Origin: Cyanophora paradoxa
Lineage: Eukaryota > Glaucocystophyceae > Cyanophorales > Cyanophoraceae
Length of the DNA: 64,000 nucleotides
Direction: 5' to 3'
Assembly: GCA_004431415.1 (NCBI GenBank)
Contig: QPMI01000489.1
Location: 55,710-119,709, forward strand
The notes below the pieces were generated by a model. It had not been told where the DNA came from. It worked only from the letters and a program-made list of their open reading frames with translations, and did no database searches. Both the position numbers and the translations under genes were made by a program. Below are positions 41,253-51,942 of the stretch, piece by piece; positions within the stretch are counted from its first letter, which is position 1; each line of letters starts with the position of its first letter.

Positions 41253-42203
41253 TTAGAACGACATTAAGAATTTTTTAATAGCCCCATTAACATCTTTTTC
41301 GGTGTATGCAATTCGCAGCAGGGCAATACCATTTGTTGCACAGTATCTACTTTTGATACTATCGCGCAGTTTTGTCAATTGTAGGTGCTCTTCCCCTCCA
41401 AAGAATGGAACGGCTTTGAAATGCTGAATTCCGTCATATTCGATTGCAATTTTAAGGCTTGGGATATAGAAGTCAAATCTAAGACAGTTTTGCAGTTTAC
41501 AGTCTTCGAATGTGTGTTGTGTTTCAAAATCTAGACCAATATCTTCGAGGACGTTTTGAATAATCATCTCTCCCTTCGATAAGTTGCAAGATGGACACCC
41601 AGCCCCTTCCAAATGTGAGTTTGGAGTTTGATCGAATTCTTTACCACATGAGCATATTATAGTTACTTTTGTTGCAGAAGTTTCATATGTAACCTTTCTA
41701 TAATCATATCTATTTCCATGGATTGCATTTGCTCGCTCAATAAACTCATCAGTAGTTAAACGAAGAGCTTCTGAACTTTGTTTTCGTCCACAGTCAGGAC
41801 ATCCATTTTTTATATGGATGTGGTTTCGAGGAGAGACATCGAATAACAGCCCACATCCGTTACATTTGAGCTTGACCTTGTCTTTCATTGTTTCAAACTC
41901 CACAAGGCTGTAATCATATTTATCTCCATGTATTTCTTTGGATCGTTCAATAAAGCCTTCCTTAGTAACACGGTGTGCTTGCTTGGATACCCCATCTTTC
42001 CGATTGCACGAATTGCATCCCTGACCATAGATATGTTTTGCAGGCGCTTGCAAGAACTCGCAATTACATTTCTTACAGATAATTGTGATTTTCGTGTAAC
42101 AGCCTGAGTAATTCGCTTTGGAATAATCGTAACGCCCTTCTCCATGAACTTCATTGGCTTTCTGAATGAATGTCTCCTGAGTGTAAGGTTTTCCCATCGG
42201 CAT
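41253..42203 (-). CDS. Zinc-ribbon repeat protein with Vsr/PD-(D/E)XK-like endonuclease domain, element 2
   Basis: 316 aa, ATG at 42203. Three about 65-residue modules, each F-x-x-(K/R)A/S-x-x-(V/I)HG-x-x-YDY followed by a C-x2-C...C-x2-C ribbon (CKKC/CNSC, CNGC/CPDC, CSCG/CPSC). The C-terminal domain has RFDFYIPSLKIAIEYDGIQH then RD-x2-K-x-x-YC...ALLRIAY, the arrangement of very-short-patch-repair-like nucleases (Asp, Glu-Tyr-Asp and distal basic residues). Common as a selfish or accessory nuclease in phages and large viruses. Confidence 0.8.
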   Translation of the reverse strand: MPMGKPYTQETFIQKANEVHGEGRYDYSKANYSGCYTKITIICKKCNCEFLQAPAKHIYGQGCNSCNRKDGVSKQAHRVTKEGFIERSKEIHGDKYDYSLVEFETMKDKVKLKCNGCGLLFDVSPRNHIHIKNGCPDCGRKQSSEALRLTTDEFIERANAIHGNRYDYRKVTYETSATKVTIICSCGKEFDQTPNSHLEGAGCPSCNLSKGEMIIQNVLEDIGLDFETQHTFEDCKLQNCLRFDFYIPSLKIAIEYDGIQHFKAVPFFGGEEHLQLTKLRDSIKSRYCATNGIALLRIAYTEKDVNGAIKKFLMSF

Positions 42204-42308
42204 TTTTGATCTTTCCTTCCCTTTACTCTATGTATTTGCCTTTTCTTTAAGTAGTTTTCCTATGGAAAACGTCAGAAAAATGACATCAAATTTTGCCCGC
42301 GAGATTCC

Positions 42309-43757
42309 TCATGCCGATATTCTACTGAGACCGTTGGCATTCATTACAAGAATATTGTGGCAGTAAGCCGAGATCTGAACACCGACCTTTGTCCAGGTGG
42401 CGAGGGGTGTGCCATTGGGTGTGAGGATTAGGAAGCTCGACGCTGATTGTGTTAGATCGACGTAGCCAGTCGCCTTCTCACCTTTGAGCGCCGCTTTACC
42501 ATCGAGAGCAAAGCAGAAGCCAGTGTAAATGGGGCGCTTGTTGCTATCGATCCAGTTGGTCATCTTGAATTTATCGGCGAGCTCCATAGCCGCGGATTGC
42601 AGCGGGACACCAGTGTTAGAATATAGGTAATTGTTGTTATTTAGAACTTGCATCACGACATTATCATCGAAGGCAAGGGTGCGGACAGTAGAGTGCCCTC
42701 CTTTATTATCGCCCAGTGTGTTTTCGTCGCGAACCTTGACAACAAGTGCGTAAACGAGTCCCGAAATTTGAGATAGTGACAGGCGCAGACCAGAGCCGAG
42801 AGCAAGACCGGTATAATCCGCAAACTGAATATCAGTGTAGGGGATGGCGATGCCAGAGGTCTTAACACGAGTAATGATTTCGCCCATCGTTTCCTCATCG
42901 ATGTTAACAGCATCCATAATAATACGAGGGGTCGTCATTTCCAGATTCGCAAGAGCAGGTGTAGGTGTGAGAGCCGCACTATCGAAAATCGCAGTGGCAT
43001 TAGGGTGAGCTAAGGTCTTAATATTTCCGAAAGCAGCCGCAACAGCAAGCGTCGTCTCGCCATCGGTCGAATTGGCAGCAGTAATTGCAGTCGTGTTATT
43101 CTGAGCGTAAACGCCAGGAACCGCCGCAGTTTCGAGCAGCGCAGGGGTTTGGAAATATACTTCGACCGCGATTTCGGATGGGAGCGCACCGATGGGCACG
43201 CCAGCATCGAGGAAGCTCGGAATTCGCATGGTAAAAATGCCACCGGCTTGGTTGCCGCCCTCCACCTTCGGTCCGAGATGCAGCCCATGCTTGCGCTTCT
43301 TTTGGTCGAATTCAGCCGGAGTGTTAGCCAGGAAAGCGTAATCTACCAGTCGCTCAGCGGGAATAATTTGCTCATACGACCCGTATTTAATGCTGACTCG
43401 CTGAACAAACGAGCCAGGAAGCCCGCGGACGAATCCAGTATTGAATAGATCAGCCGAGCAGTCAGCCGAGGTCTTGGCGATGGCAGTCAGCGCCTTCGCC
43501 GATGGAATGGTAACTTGGAGGCTAATACCATTGCACCAATTGTAGCGAGGGAGATAGAAGACCACACGAGTGGTAGCACCAGTAGAGGAGAACAGATTGC
43601 CGGGATCCGCAATTGGGAGCACCTCAACACGAGAAGGCTTGAATTGTTTATCAACGCCCACAATAAATCCGCGATCCAAAAGCATGCTCTTGTAATCCTC
43701 CGGGGTTTCCAGGACGGATTTGAGCGTGAGGCGGCTAAGCGAGGTCGTGGGATCCAT
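42309..43757 (-). CDS. Major capsid protein (double jelly-roll type), element 2
   Basis: 482 aa, ATG at 43757 (DPTTSLSRLTLKSVLETPED). Intact. Beta-rich with the family's N-terminal segment FLPRYNWCNGISLQVTIPSA-like strand region, and a C-terminal half with DNVVMQVLNNNNYLYSNTGV. Ends ILVMNANGLSRISA, parallel to the VMVLNGYNIST end of the element 1 capsid protein. Adjacent to the penton-like gene with a 33-bp gap. Confidence 0.82.
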   Translation of the reverse strand: MDPTTSLSRLTLKSVLETPEDYKSMLLDRGFIVGVDKQFKPSRVEVLPIADPGNLFSSTGATTRVVFYLPRYNWCNGISLQVTIPSAKALTAIAKTSADCSADLFNTGFVRGLPGSFVQRVSIKYGSYEQIIPAERLVDYAFLANTPAEFDQKKRKHGLHLGPKVEGGNQAGGIFTMRIPSFLDAGVPIGALPSEIAVEVYFQTPALLETAAVPGVYAQNNTTAITAANSTDGETTLAVAAAFGNIKTLAHPNATAIFDSAALTPTPALANLEMTTPRIIMDAVNIDEETMGEIITRVKTSGIAIPYTDIQFADYTGLALGSGLRLSLSQISGLVYALVVKVRDENTLGDNKGGHSTVRTLAFDDNVVMQVLNNNNYLYSNTGVPLQSAAMELADKFKMTNWIDSNKRPIYTGFCFALDGKAALKGEKATGYVDLTQSASSFLILTPNGTPLATWTKVGVQISAYCHNILVMNANGLSRISA

Positions 43758-43790
43758 ATTTCGTTTTTATCTTCCGCTGAGAAATTTATT

Positions 43791-45077
43791 TTAGAAGAAC
43801 GGATTATTTTTTACAGCCACCCCGCTCAACGCATTCGTTAAATTGCCGCAATGCGGGTAGTCCTCATATAGCATTTTCGCGAATCCCTTATTAACAATGC
43901 GCTGTAAATCGTCGTCGGGCTCATCCACTCCCATAGTAATTTCCAAAATGAATGTGTGCTCACAGCTTCCGAGGAAATACCTATAACCGCTCTCCGTGAG
44001 AATTTGAACGGTTAAACTATCAAACGAAAGGCGGGTGTTAAAGTATTTCGTGAAAGCATCCGCCCCATAATTAATTAGCTCAGCATCCGCATAGGCTGTG
44101 CCTTTCGAAATCGGGATCTTAGCGAGGAATCCATTAGTAGCCTCGGTGCATGTCGTAAAAAGCGAGCAGTCCGGCTCTGTGATCTTTAAAACTATTGCAT
44201 TATCCGGTGTATAATCAGGGGCAGTGCCTCCGGCTATGCCTAAGACCAGAGCCGTCGAATTATAATTGCGGAATGCATCACCAGCTGAGTAAACGACACC
44301 GCTCCCAGCGAAGGCTGTGTAGCCCGATCCGTTGTATTGATCTATCATTATGTTCTCTCTGATCGATGTAAACCCGAGAAGAGTCATCGTGCGATAGGCG
44401 AGCACCTTTCTTTCATTCGCAGTAGACGAAGTGGCATTACTCGGACCATATTTAGTGAAAGCTATGTAGACATAATCACTCGAATAAAAGCATATGGCAT
44501 TTAATGTGCTCTCAAAACGGCATCTCACCACCGGGTAAAAGGTTCCCCCTGTCGATGCGTAGCTTGGATTAATTTTTGTGTCGATCATATCCTTGATGTA
44601 GTTGCCAGTTCCATTTTTCGTTAAGATGTTATCGATTGCAGTGGCAAGGTCGGTTCCAGTCGAGTATGTGCCAGGAGGGATCGTAATTGCTACGTCTCTG
44701 TATCGGGTATATCTTCTGAAAGTGTTTAGGTAATCAGGCGGTATATAGTTGCCTTGGTCGCCGAAATCTATCGCTTTGTATGCTTCGTATATTGCAGTTG
44801 CCTGTGTTTCTCTTATTTCCGCAGTGGCACCATTGAGCTGACCGCTCGAAAATCGGTAAGGAAATGATATGAAAATTGTATTAGCATCATCGGCTTTCGT
44901 CTCCCCGATTTCAGTATAGAATTGAGGGCTTGGAACCGTCGGAATCGTGTTGGAAAATTCGATCTGTCGCACAGCGATGCTCTTCACATTGTGGTATTGC
45001 TTTGGAAGGGTCACCTTATAGGAATGAGCCGAGCCCTCTGATCGATCACGGCTACTGATGCTGAGATACTCGCGCAT
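43791..45077 (-). CDS. Penton-like / minor capsid protein, element 2 (leftward)
   Basis: The true start is probably the ATG at 45077 (REYLSISSRDRSEGSAHSYK), not the GTG far upstream at 45194 that overlaps the divergent gene. This gives 428 aa. The N-terminal pattern (SSRDR-x-x-G, then LPKQYHNVKSIAVRQIEFSN) matches the 295-aa protein of element 1 and the divergent neighbour at 45105. Structural assignment rests on this pattern and on position next to the major capsid gene. Confidence 0.72.
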   Translation of the reverse strand: MREYLSISSRDRSEGSAHSYKVTLPKQYHNVKSIAVRQIEFSNTIPTVPSPQFYTEIGETKADDANTIFISFPYRFSSGQLNGATAEIRETQATAIYEAYKAIDFGDQGNYIPPDYLNTFRRYTRYRDVAITIPPGTYSTGTDLATAIDNILTKNGTGNYIKDMIDTKINPSYASTGGTFYPVVRCRFESTLNAICFYSSDYVYIAFTKYGPSNATSSTANERKVLAYRTMTLLGFTSIRENIMIDQYNGSGYTAFAGSGVVYSAGDAFRNYNSTALVLGIAGGTAPDYTPDNAIVLKITEPDCSLFTTCTEATNGFLAKIPISKGTAYADAELINYGADAFTKYFNTRLSFDSLTVQILTESGYRYFLGSCEHTFILEITMGVDEPDDDLQRIVNKGFAKMLYEDYPHCGNLTNALSGVAVKNNPFF

Positions 45078-45104
45078 TTTATTCTTTATTAATAGGAAAT
45101 AAAA
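45078..45104. promoter_or_regulatory. 27-bp AT-rich divergent gap between two penton-like genes
   Basis: TTATTCTTTATTAATAGG and following AAATAAAA separate two oppositely transcribed start codons. Both late promoters must lie in this gap or within the coding sequences. Confidence 0.4.
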
Positions 45105-46078
45105 ATGATTCGGAAGCCAGTTAACGATTTCTATAATGGCAAGTTTACGAGGGTCAATGTTAATATCGATTCTATTGAGCGCAGTGCAGGGCACCCGGGA
45201 GAATATACAGTAAAGCTTTCTCAGCGACTTCTGAACGTAAAAGGGGTGCGCATTGCAAGCGCCGAGCTCCCAAACACGATTTATGCTGTCACCGATAATT
45301 CCAGAGGCGTGACCATACAGGGAATGACGAACAGCATCACCTTTTCCCCTTTCCCTGATATAGGAAACTACACCCCCGCGATTTGGGGATATGGTAATAA
45401 GAACTTAGGCTATTCGGGCAGCTTTGTAGATGTGGATCCTCTCACAAGCGAAAGCGTCACAGTCTACTACAAGTGGCTCTATAATCCAGCGACTATGAAA
45501 ATTACGTTTTATTCGAGCATTCCCCTCGCACTGAGCTGTGCACATGACGACTTTGCAAGGTTCCATGGAATGATCAAAGGGCAGATCTACCAAACAGCAG
45601 TCGCAGAAAAAGGAAGCCCTCATTATCAGGTCTCGTATGCTGATGTGACCCCATTCCACTTGCAGTATTCATTCTTGCAAGCATTCGAGGGTCGCTCAAT
45701 ATTCCCGCCTAATTTACCAATATCCGAGAAATTCCTATACAATGCAGTGACCTTCCCGAATGCGATTAATCTAAATCCGACCCCTATGTTTACCTACAAA
45801 TTAAAGAGTTTACTCCCTTTTACGACAGGTATATGGTGGCAGCAAAGACAGATGAGGGCGGAAATGCAAACCTCGCTAAGATCCCACTAACCAGCCCCTT
45901 GGGATCGTTTGTTTACTACCTGACATTCCGCAGAATCGATACTGTGGAGTTCTTTAATTCCCACGATCAGGCTTATGACATAGACACCCTCACAATTAAA
46001 TGGCTCGACGCCTACAATAATGTAGTCAACTTTAATGGCGTTAATCACAGCTTTATATTAGAGGTGCTATCGGGTTAA
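45105..46078 (+). CDS. Second penton-like protein, element 2, one apparent frameshift
   Basis: ATG at 45105 (IRKPVNDFYNGKFTRVNVNI). N-terminal motif DSIERSAGHPGEYTVKLS then LLNVKGVRIASAELPNTIY. The frame shifts by one base around 45806-45820 (AAATTAAAGAG...CCCTTTT) and continues MVAAKTDEGGNANLAKIPLT to the stop at 46078. One added base gives 324 aa. Probably a homopolymer deletion. Confidence 0.7.
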
Positions 46079-46096
46079 AATAATCTTATATTACAA

Positions 46097-49000
46097 ATGA
46101 GTATCACGAATCTCCCCTTTATCACTCGGGAAACCTTGTATTTGGATGACGGTTTCGAGCTCAGCAGTAACATTACCGCTTCCAATGTGACCATATCTTC
46201 GAACCTTGTGGTAAAAGACTTTCTATTAAATCAGAGCAACCTTCAATATATTGATATCACCAGCAATCTCCCTTTTACCTATGGCACTGATAACTCAGCC
46301 CTCGTTATCTATCATGGGGGCTCGCCTGTTGCATTCTTTGGCAGCAATTTCCCCACAGTGCGAACCTTTCAGCACGAAATCAATAAAGCCCGCCCCATCC
46401 CACTGACAGCTGTCGTCGAATGGGATCCTGTTAAATATTCGCAGAGCATCACAAGCAATATCACACTCACTCGACCACATTTAATTGAGGTCATGGGGGT
46501 CGACCTTGTAAAGGAGTTTTATAGTGAGCGATTCACAAGAAACGAGCGAGATGTAGCCCAGGATCTCGAAATCTCGGGTTTATCAATTGCTACCGCAGCA
46601 AACACGGCAGGGCTCGCTGTTTTAACAGGTGCAATCACCATCACTGATGCGATCATGTATTTATCCCGCGATTTGGTGCCTTTGCTCGATCATCAGTTTA
46701 ATCTCGGGCAGTCTAACACTGATGCTGTTAAGAAATGGCTGAATGTGTATGCCTATGATGGGTGGTTTGATGACTTGCACACGACTAACCTTTATAGCAC
46801 GACCTCAAAAACAAGTAACATAATCTTGCCTTTCAATCACTCAGTCCGACCCAGTGATTTACCCACTGATGAGAGAGCTCTGATCAGCTATAACGACTTT
46901 AACAGCAATCTTTCCCGCTCAGTTTCGCGGACTGAGACCTACACTGTCGAGGGATACCCTCAGCAGCTCGCAAATGGGGTCTATGTCGCTTATGTAGGCA
47001 AACCTACATATACATTCACTTGGGATCAGTTGGGTGTCACAGGTTTGGAGAGTATACCCACTGTTTCATTGGTGGATCACACAACTTATTATAATCCTAT
47101 CACTAACAATAATGAATCTAATAAAGCGTTTATCCAAAATGTCACCTCCACAGGGTTTCAGGTCTCGTTTGTCATTAACGAGACATACAATTTACTTATC
47201 ATCCGAAACAACTCATTGAGTTCCGAAGCTACTATTAGTTTCACTCTCACCATCAATTACATTAGCCCTGTATTCGATAGCAAACCCAGAGTAAAGGTTT
47301 ACCGAGATTTACAAGGTAGCAATATCGTGCCCTTCTCACAGAATTTCGATCTTGGGGCGAATTCTTTAAGGTGGAACACAGTTTATACTTTGAGTGCAAA
47401 CACCTGTAATATTGTGGTCGCAGGATCATCGGCTACTATTGGAGAATTGACCGCCCCTTTTAGAAAGGAGTTTCTCAAAGAACTGTATATAACGAAGTCT
47501 GATTTACCAGATGCTATTTCGTTGGTGCTCTCCCCAACTCCCAGTATATCCTATCACAATGTGAAAGACACCAGTAATGTAGTGCAGAGGGGAAGCAAAG
47601 TATTCCAGGCATCCGAGATATCAGCAACAACATATAGATACCTTGCAGCGGTTCCAGCGAATTTTAATTTCACATTTGAGACACCATTTGTTTCCCCTCC
47701 TACTATTGAAATAACTGACACGAATTTGTATGTGGTAAATGATGGGTCAGCTACATCACTTCAAAATGCACCAGCCGGCTACTCTCCATTTGTCGCAACA
47801 AATATAACAACAACCGGCTTTACACTTGTCGGAAATGCAACAGTGACATATGCTCTGACAGCATATCCTGTTGGGTTGTATTTTGCGAAATTTAATCTTT
47901 CAGCGATCCCACCTGTGTCCCTTTCTCCTCCCTTTACTATAAGTTGGAAGGCAACAGGAACTATTCCGCGATTCGACCCCGAAGACCGCTTGAAAATTAG
48001 GTATCCTCTCGATGTGACCGACCTTCATACTACGAGAATCAATGGGCAGAATTTCGTATTTAATGGAACCAATGCAACTCTGATCGATAATCGAGTAACG
48101 AATAATTACTTTTTCGATTCTCGATATATTAATACTTGCAATATTGTCATACAGAACACGTTTGAGAATCGAAGTAAGACCTTATCAGTCACCTTGCCCA
48201 CTCACTCGAATGTCTCAGATGGATTTCACTATTATCTTTTCAATCGCAATTACACCTCATATATTCCATACCCTTCTGAGACTGTCAACATGAGCTATCC
48301 CAGAGTCACCCTTACATCGACCAATGCTGACTTCTTTGGATCCACGGACTTTATGACCTTCTTTGCTTTCACATCCTCTACTGATGGGCTCTTAGTTTAT
48401 TACACTTTCAAATCTGATACTGTTGCTACCCAGATTGAAAGCCACCCAAACACTGATATTATCACAGTAGGCGATAAGAAATATATAAAAACCGCTTCCC
48501 CATGGGTTTGCACTGTCCGGCTCGATGACAGATACACTCCTAACCTAAATAGCATTGGAATGCACTCGACATGCAATATTTATGTGCAAGGTGCAATTTC
48601 AGCTTCAAAGTACTTTGAGGGTGGGAACTGTGATGCAGCCCATAGGTTGCTATCGAGAAATGGACTCTTTGAGTCATTTAGTGGGACAGCTCTACCGCCA
48701 TTCATCAGGGACACAGTCTATGATACAACATGCAATATTTGGGTGTGCCGATCTGTGATCAATCCACCTGTAACACAGGAATTATACAGTTACCTCGCGA
48801 ATAAGTATGGGGCAATCACAGGGTCTTCAACAGGAAATCCAGCAACAGCTCCTATCGTGTTTGCAAATGCATACACAGCGCCAACCTCATTGGCAGGGTC
48901 GACAGAACCGCCACCAAACGATCCCAATCCGAACCAGCCTAACCCAGATCCCGATTCAAAAGATCCCCCTACAACTGATCCAGATCCAAACACGACACCT

Positions 49001-49420
49001 AATAATCCCACTAATCCTACAAATCCAGTCGGAGCACCCGGAATGGATCCAGGAACGTTAGTGCTTCTCATTCTCTTGCCGATTCTCGGTGCTCTTGGAC
49101 TTGTGCTTGCATACAAATTCCGAGCTTTATGTTGTGCTTGCATAGACAGAACCATTGCAGGTGCAGGTAATAAATACTCGGTGCCAGAAATGAATGTGAC
49201 CCAAACAGCCGAAGGAGATGTGGGGTTAGAGGTGAGGTCAGCCGAGGGGCATGGTCTTAGTGTTGTGAGAACTGATCAACCACCAGCAAGTAGGGCAGCA
49301 CCCAAAAAATCGCGAGCAGAACGAATGGCTGAATCAATAATAAAAGATAATGCAGACTTTATGGCGGAAATTGCACAACGAGAGGGCAGAACATACGAGC
49401 TTCTCCCAATGCGACCCTAA
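46097..49420 (+). CDS. Large membrane-anchored spike/fibre-like protein, element 2
   Basis: 1,107 aa, ATG at 46097, 18 bp after the preceding gene. A Ser/Thr/Asn-rich beta-structured ectodomain runs for about 930 residues. A Pro/Asn/Asp stalk (NPNQPNPDPDSKDPPTTDPD) follows near 945-985, then one transmembrane helix (GTLVLLILLPILGALGLVLA, about 987-1007). A Cys-rich juxtamembrane patch (ALCCACIDR) and a charged cytoplasmic-type tail of about 95 residues complete it. There is no obvious signal peptide. The layout suggests a virion surface protein with a C-terminal anchor, perhaps for attachment. Receptor and exact role unknown. Confidence 0.7.
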   Translation: MSITNLPFITRETLYLDDGFELSSNITASNVTISSNLVVKDFLLNQSNLQYIDITSNLPFTYGTDNSALVIYHGGSPVAFFGSNFPTVRTFQHEINKARPIPLTAVVEWDPVKYSQSITSNITLTRPHLIEVMGVDLVKEFYSERFTRNERDVAQDLEISGLSIATAANTAGLAVLTGAITITDAIMYLSRDLVPLLDHQFNLGQSNTDAVKKWLNVYAYDGWFDDLHTTNLYSTTSKTSNIILPFNHSVRPSDLPTDERALISYNDFNSNLSRSVSRTETYTVEGYPQQLANGVYVAYVGKPTYTFTWDQLGVTGLESIPTVSLVDHTTYYNPITNNNESNKAFIQNVTSTGFQVSFVINETYNLLIIRNNSLSSEATISFTLTINYISPVFDSKPRVKVYRDLQGSNIVPFSQNFDLGANSLRWNTVYTLSANTCNIVVAGSSATIGELTAPFRKEFLKELYITKSDLPDAISLVLSPTPSISYHNVKDTSNVVQRGSKVFQASEISATTYRYLAAVPANFNFTFETPFVSPPTIEITDTNLYVVNDGSATSLQNAPAGYSPFVATNITTTGFTLVGNATVTYALTAYPVGLYFAKFNLSAIPPVSLSPPFTISWKATGTIPRFDPEDRLKIRYPLDVTDLHTTRINGQNFVFNGTNATLIDNRVTNNYFFDSRYINTCNIVIQNTFENRSKTLSVTLPTHSNVSDGFHYYLFNRNYTSYIPYPSETVNMSYPRVTLTSTNADFFGSTDFMTFFAFTSSTDGLLVYYTFKSDTVATQIESHPNTDIITVGDKKYIKTASPWVCTVRLDDRYTPNLNSIGMHSTCNIYVQGAISASKYFEGGNCDAAHRLLSRNGLFESFSGTALPPFIRDTVYDTTCNIWVCRSVINPPVTQELYSYLANKYGAITGSSTGNPATAPIVFANAYTAPTSLAGSTEPPPNDPNPNQPNPDPDSKDPPTTDPDPNTTPNNPTNPTNPVGAPGMDPGTLVLLILLPILGALGLVLAYKFRALCCACIDRTIAGAGNKYSVPEMNVTQTAEGDVGLEVRSAEGHGLSVVRTDQPPASRAAPKKSRAERMAESIIKDNADFMAEIAQREGRTYELLPMRP

Positions 49421-49449
49421 TTTTTGTAGTATGCCTTAATAGAGAAATA

Positions 49450-50912
49450 ATGACGGAACCCATAGTAGAAACGACAGTAAAGAATGCTGTATTGGATAAT
49501 CAATTTTATATAACCCATGGCAATATACCCAGTGAATCCAATGACCTAATTGTTAATCTAAAAGGCTATGTGATGGGAGCTATGGCTTCTAACCTATGGA
49601 ATGACCTTTTCGGTTACGAGTTTGGTCACATCTATGACATTGCAAATGGGATCGGCTATGTGGATGCAATGGCAGGCACAGCCTTTCGCAATTTAAATTG
49701 CAACTGTGTGGGTGGGTGGATGTTTCAGATCTGTTCAAATGTCGATCCTACTATTGATCCCGCCACTGTGACCTTTGATTGCAATCTGTATGCCCCAAAA
49801 CCATTTTTTCTATCACTTGCAATCTCGTTAATTCGGATGTGCCCATAGTAGCACCTGTAATAGGTGCATCAAATATGTATATCCAAAGAAATCCGGTCGT
49901 GCATACAGGCGCCGAATTTATATTAGGCGACAACACCCCAATTAGTCGACTCGAATTGCCCACGAATTTCACCTTTAATCTCGTGGATGAGTTCCCTAAC
50001 AGTCAAAGTCTCATGTATTTCACCTCTGAAAATCGCCTTTCGGGTGCATTCTCGCCCATCGAGCTCTCTATACCGAAGCAAAAGGTGAGCTATAAAGAGC
50101 TTACAGATGTGCCGGCGGGTTTTAGTGGGAAGTGGAGTGATATCATTCAGAAGCCGACTTGGAGTAGTGTAGCATACACAGGAAATTACTATGATTTAGT
50201 AGGAACTCCCGATTTCACAAGCTATATACCTCGTTGGATCGATCAAGGTGTAATTATATCAGAATCTACACTCCCTTTCAATGGGACATGGGATAGGTTA
50301 TTTACTAAGCCGAATTTGCATGCTGTTGCCACAAGTGGTGACTACAACGATTTAACTAACACCCCCAATGCACCGACCTTGCATGCTGTGGCTACAAGTG
50401 GGAGCTATACAGATTTAGTTAATACACCTAACCTCCACGCTGTGGCTACAAGTGGAAATTATGATGATCTGATTAACACACCTACTTCGCCACCCACTCA
50501 CAATCACAGCATAGAGTTGCTCACGAATTTCGGTAGTTATGTGAATCCAAATGCATATGTGCAACAAGGGACAGCGAATGTAGTTTTGGAAAATAGAATA
50601 TACAATGCAGGAGAGACCTTTCAGTTATCGGGAACGGTCGTATTCTCTACCCCATTTTATAGTGATGCAGTGATTACTACCTCTATCGAGAATAGCTACA
50701 ACTCTGTTAATTGGGAAATGACCAACTGTGTGTATATCGGACCTGAGTATGTTAATAATGAGAGAGTAGGACTAAAAACTAAGTTTACATGGATCGTTAG
50801 ATTCACAGCTTTCGCATCGACTAATTTCACAAATGTCACAGCAGCAAATCGCACCCTTAAACTCCATTGGATTGCTGTCGGACCTCTCCAAAACAATAAT
50901 ATTCTCACATAA
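49450..50912 (+). CDS. Tail-fibre-like protein with VATSGxYxDLxNTP repeats, element 2, one apparent frameshift
   Basis: ATG at 49450 (TEPIVETTVKNAVLDNQFYI). Frame shifts by one base at GCCCCAAAACC (49791-49801). One added base gives 487 aa ending at 50912. Around 50319-50480 there are three units LHAVATSGDYNDLTNTP / LHAVATSGSYTDLVNTP / LHAVATSGNYDDLINTP, a repeat familiar from bacteriophage tail fibres. A C-terminal beta-rich domain follows. Likely a trimeric fibre. Confidence 0.7.
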
Positions 50913-50933
50913 TAAGTAAAGAACAATCAAAAG

Positions 50934-51934
50934 ATGTCGACTGTATTCACACCTGTGTTTTCCTTATCAGCCAGTGCTGTCCATAATGTGCAACACACAG
51001 TCTATGATTTATCTCCGAGCCACCCTTCGACTGAGACAGCGAAAACCGATTCTTTTAATGACCAAAGCATACTCAGAGTCAAAGAACTCAGAGCTGACAA
51101 GATTGATGGACTCGTTAAAGCTACTCAAATGATCGTATCGAATCGACCCGCAATCTCTTCGGGGCTGGTCACCAAAGAAAATCTATATGAAGGTCAACAG
51201 GATTCCAAAACGGCTTTTAATCCGGCTGATAGGAATTCGGCGGCTTTCCAAGTTTACAGTGGCGGGGCATGGATTGGGACTGGATTGGGAGTGAATGGGA
51301 ATGCGACAATTACAGGAAGCCTTACAGCTGGATCATTTGAAACAGTTAAAACGACGACTATTGATTCTGGGGCGAACACAGAATTAGTAATTAAGCGAAA
51401 CAATGAGAATATCGCTTCCACATTTGTAAACAGCTTCACCAATTCAACAAGTGGGGCAGTTGCTGGAACTTACAGCTGGAAAGGTCTTACAGTCAATGGG
51501 ACAAACTCTTATCTTGGGACTCCAAACCATCCTCGATTTTGCTATGGATTAAATACAACAGTAACATCAGCTGCAATTATCAACGCATGGGGCATATCAT
51601 TTTAGGATCAACATCATTTTCGAATGGAGTATTCACAGCACCCATAGGAGGACATTACAGGTTCGTTTTCACAGCAATGACATCAAGATATGATACAGGA
51701 AACACACATGTTATTTTACAAGTAAATGGTGCAGATACAGCAGTGAATGCATTAGTAGGTGTTGTAACTAATGCAGATGAATATAGAAGATATCGCTGTC
51801 TCGGTTTCAACACTATTCAATCACTTAGTGCAGGTGATAGTGTGCGACTCAGATTAGCATTGGGTAGTCAGCTTTATGGTGATGCAAGCACTGCATTTTG
51901 TCAATGGTCAGGTGAATTAATTTCGGCAATATAA
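50934..51934 (+). CDS. Fibre-like protein with C-terminal C1q/TNF-like head, element 2, one apparent frameshift
   Basis: ATG at 50934 (STVFTPVFSLSASAVHNVQH). Frame shifts by one base at TATCATTTTAGG (51595-51606). One added T gives 333 aa. The C-terminal about 120 residues (FSNGVFTAPIGGHYRFVFTA ... SLSAGDSVRLRLA ... FCQWSGELI) have the C1q/TNF jelly-roll pattern used by many phage and viral fibre tips. Probably receptor-binding or trimerising. Confidence 0.7.
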
Positions 51935-51942
51935 GTAAAAGA

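Noticed and set aside
45078-45194. Longer N-terminus for the leftward penton-like protein from a GTG at 45194
   Set aside because: It would overlap the divergent gene's start. The family N-terminal motif begins right after the ATG at 45077.
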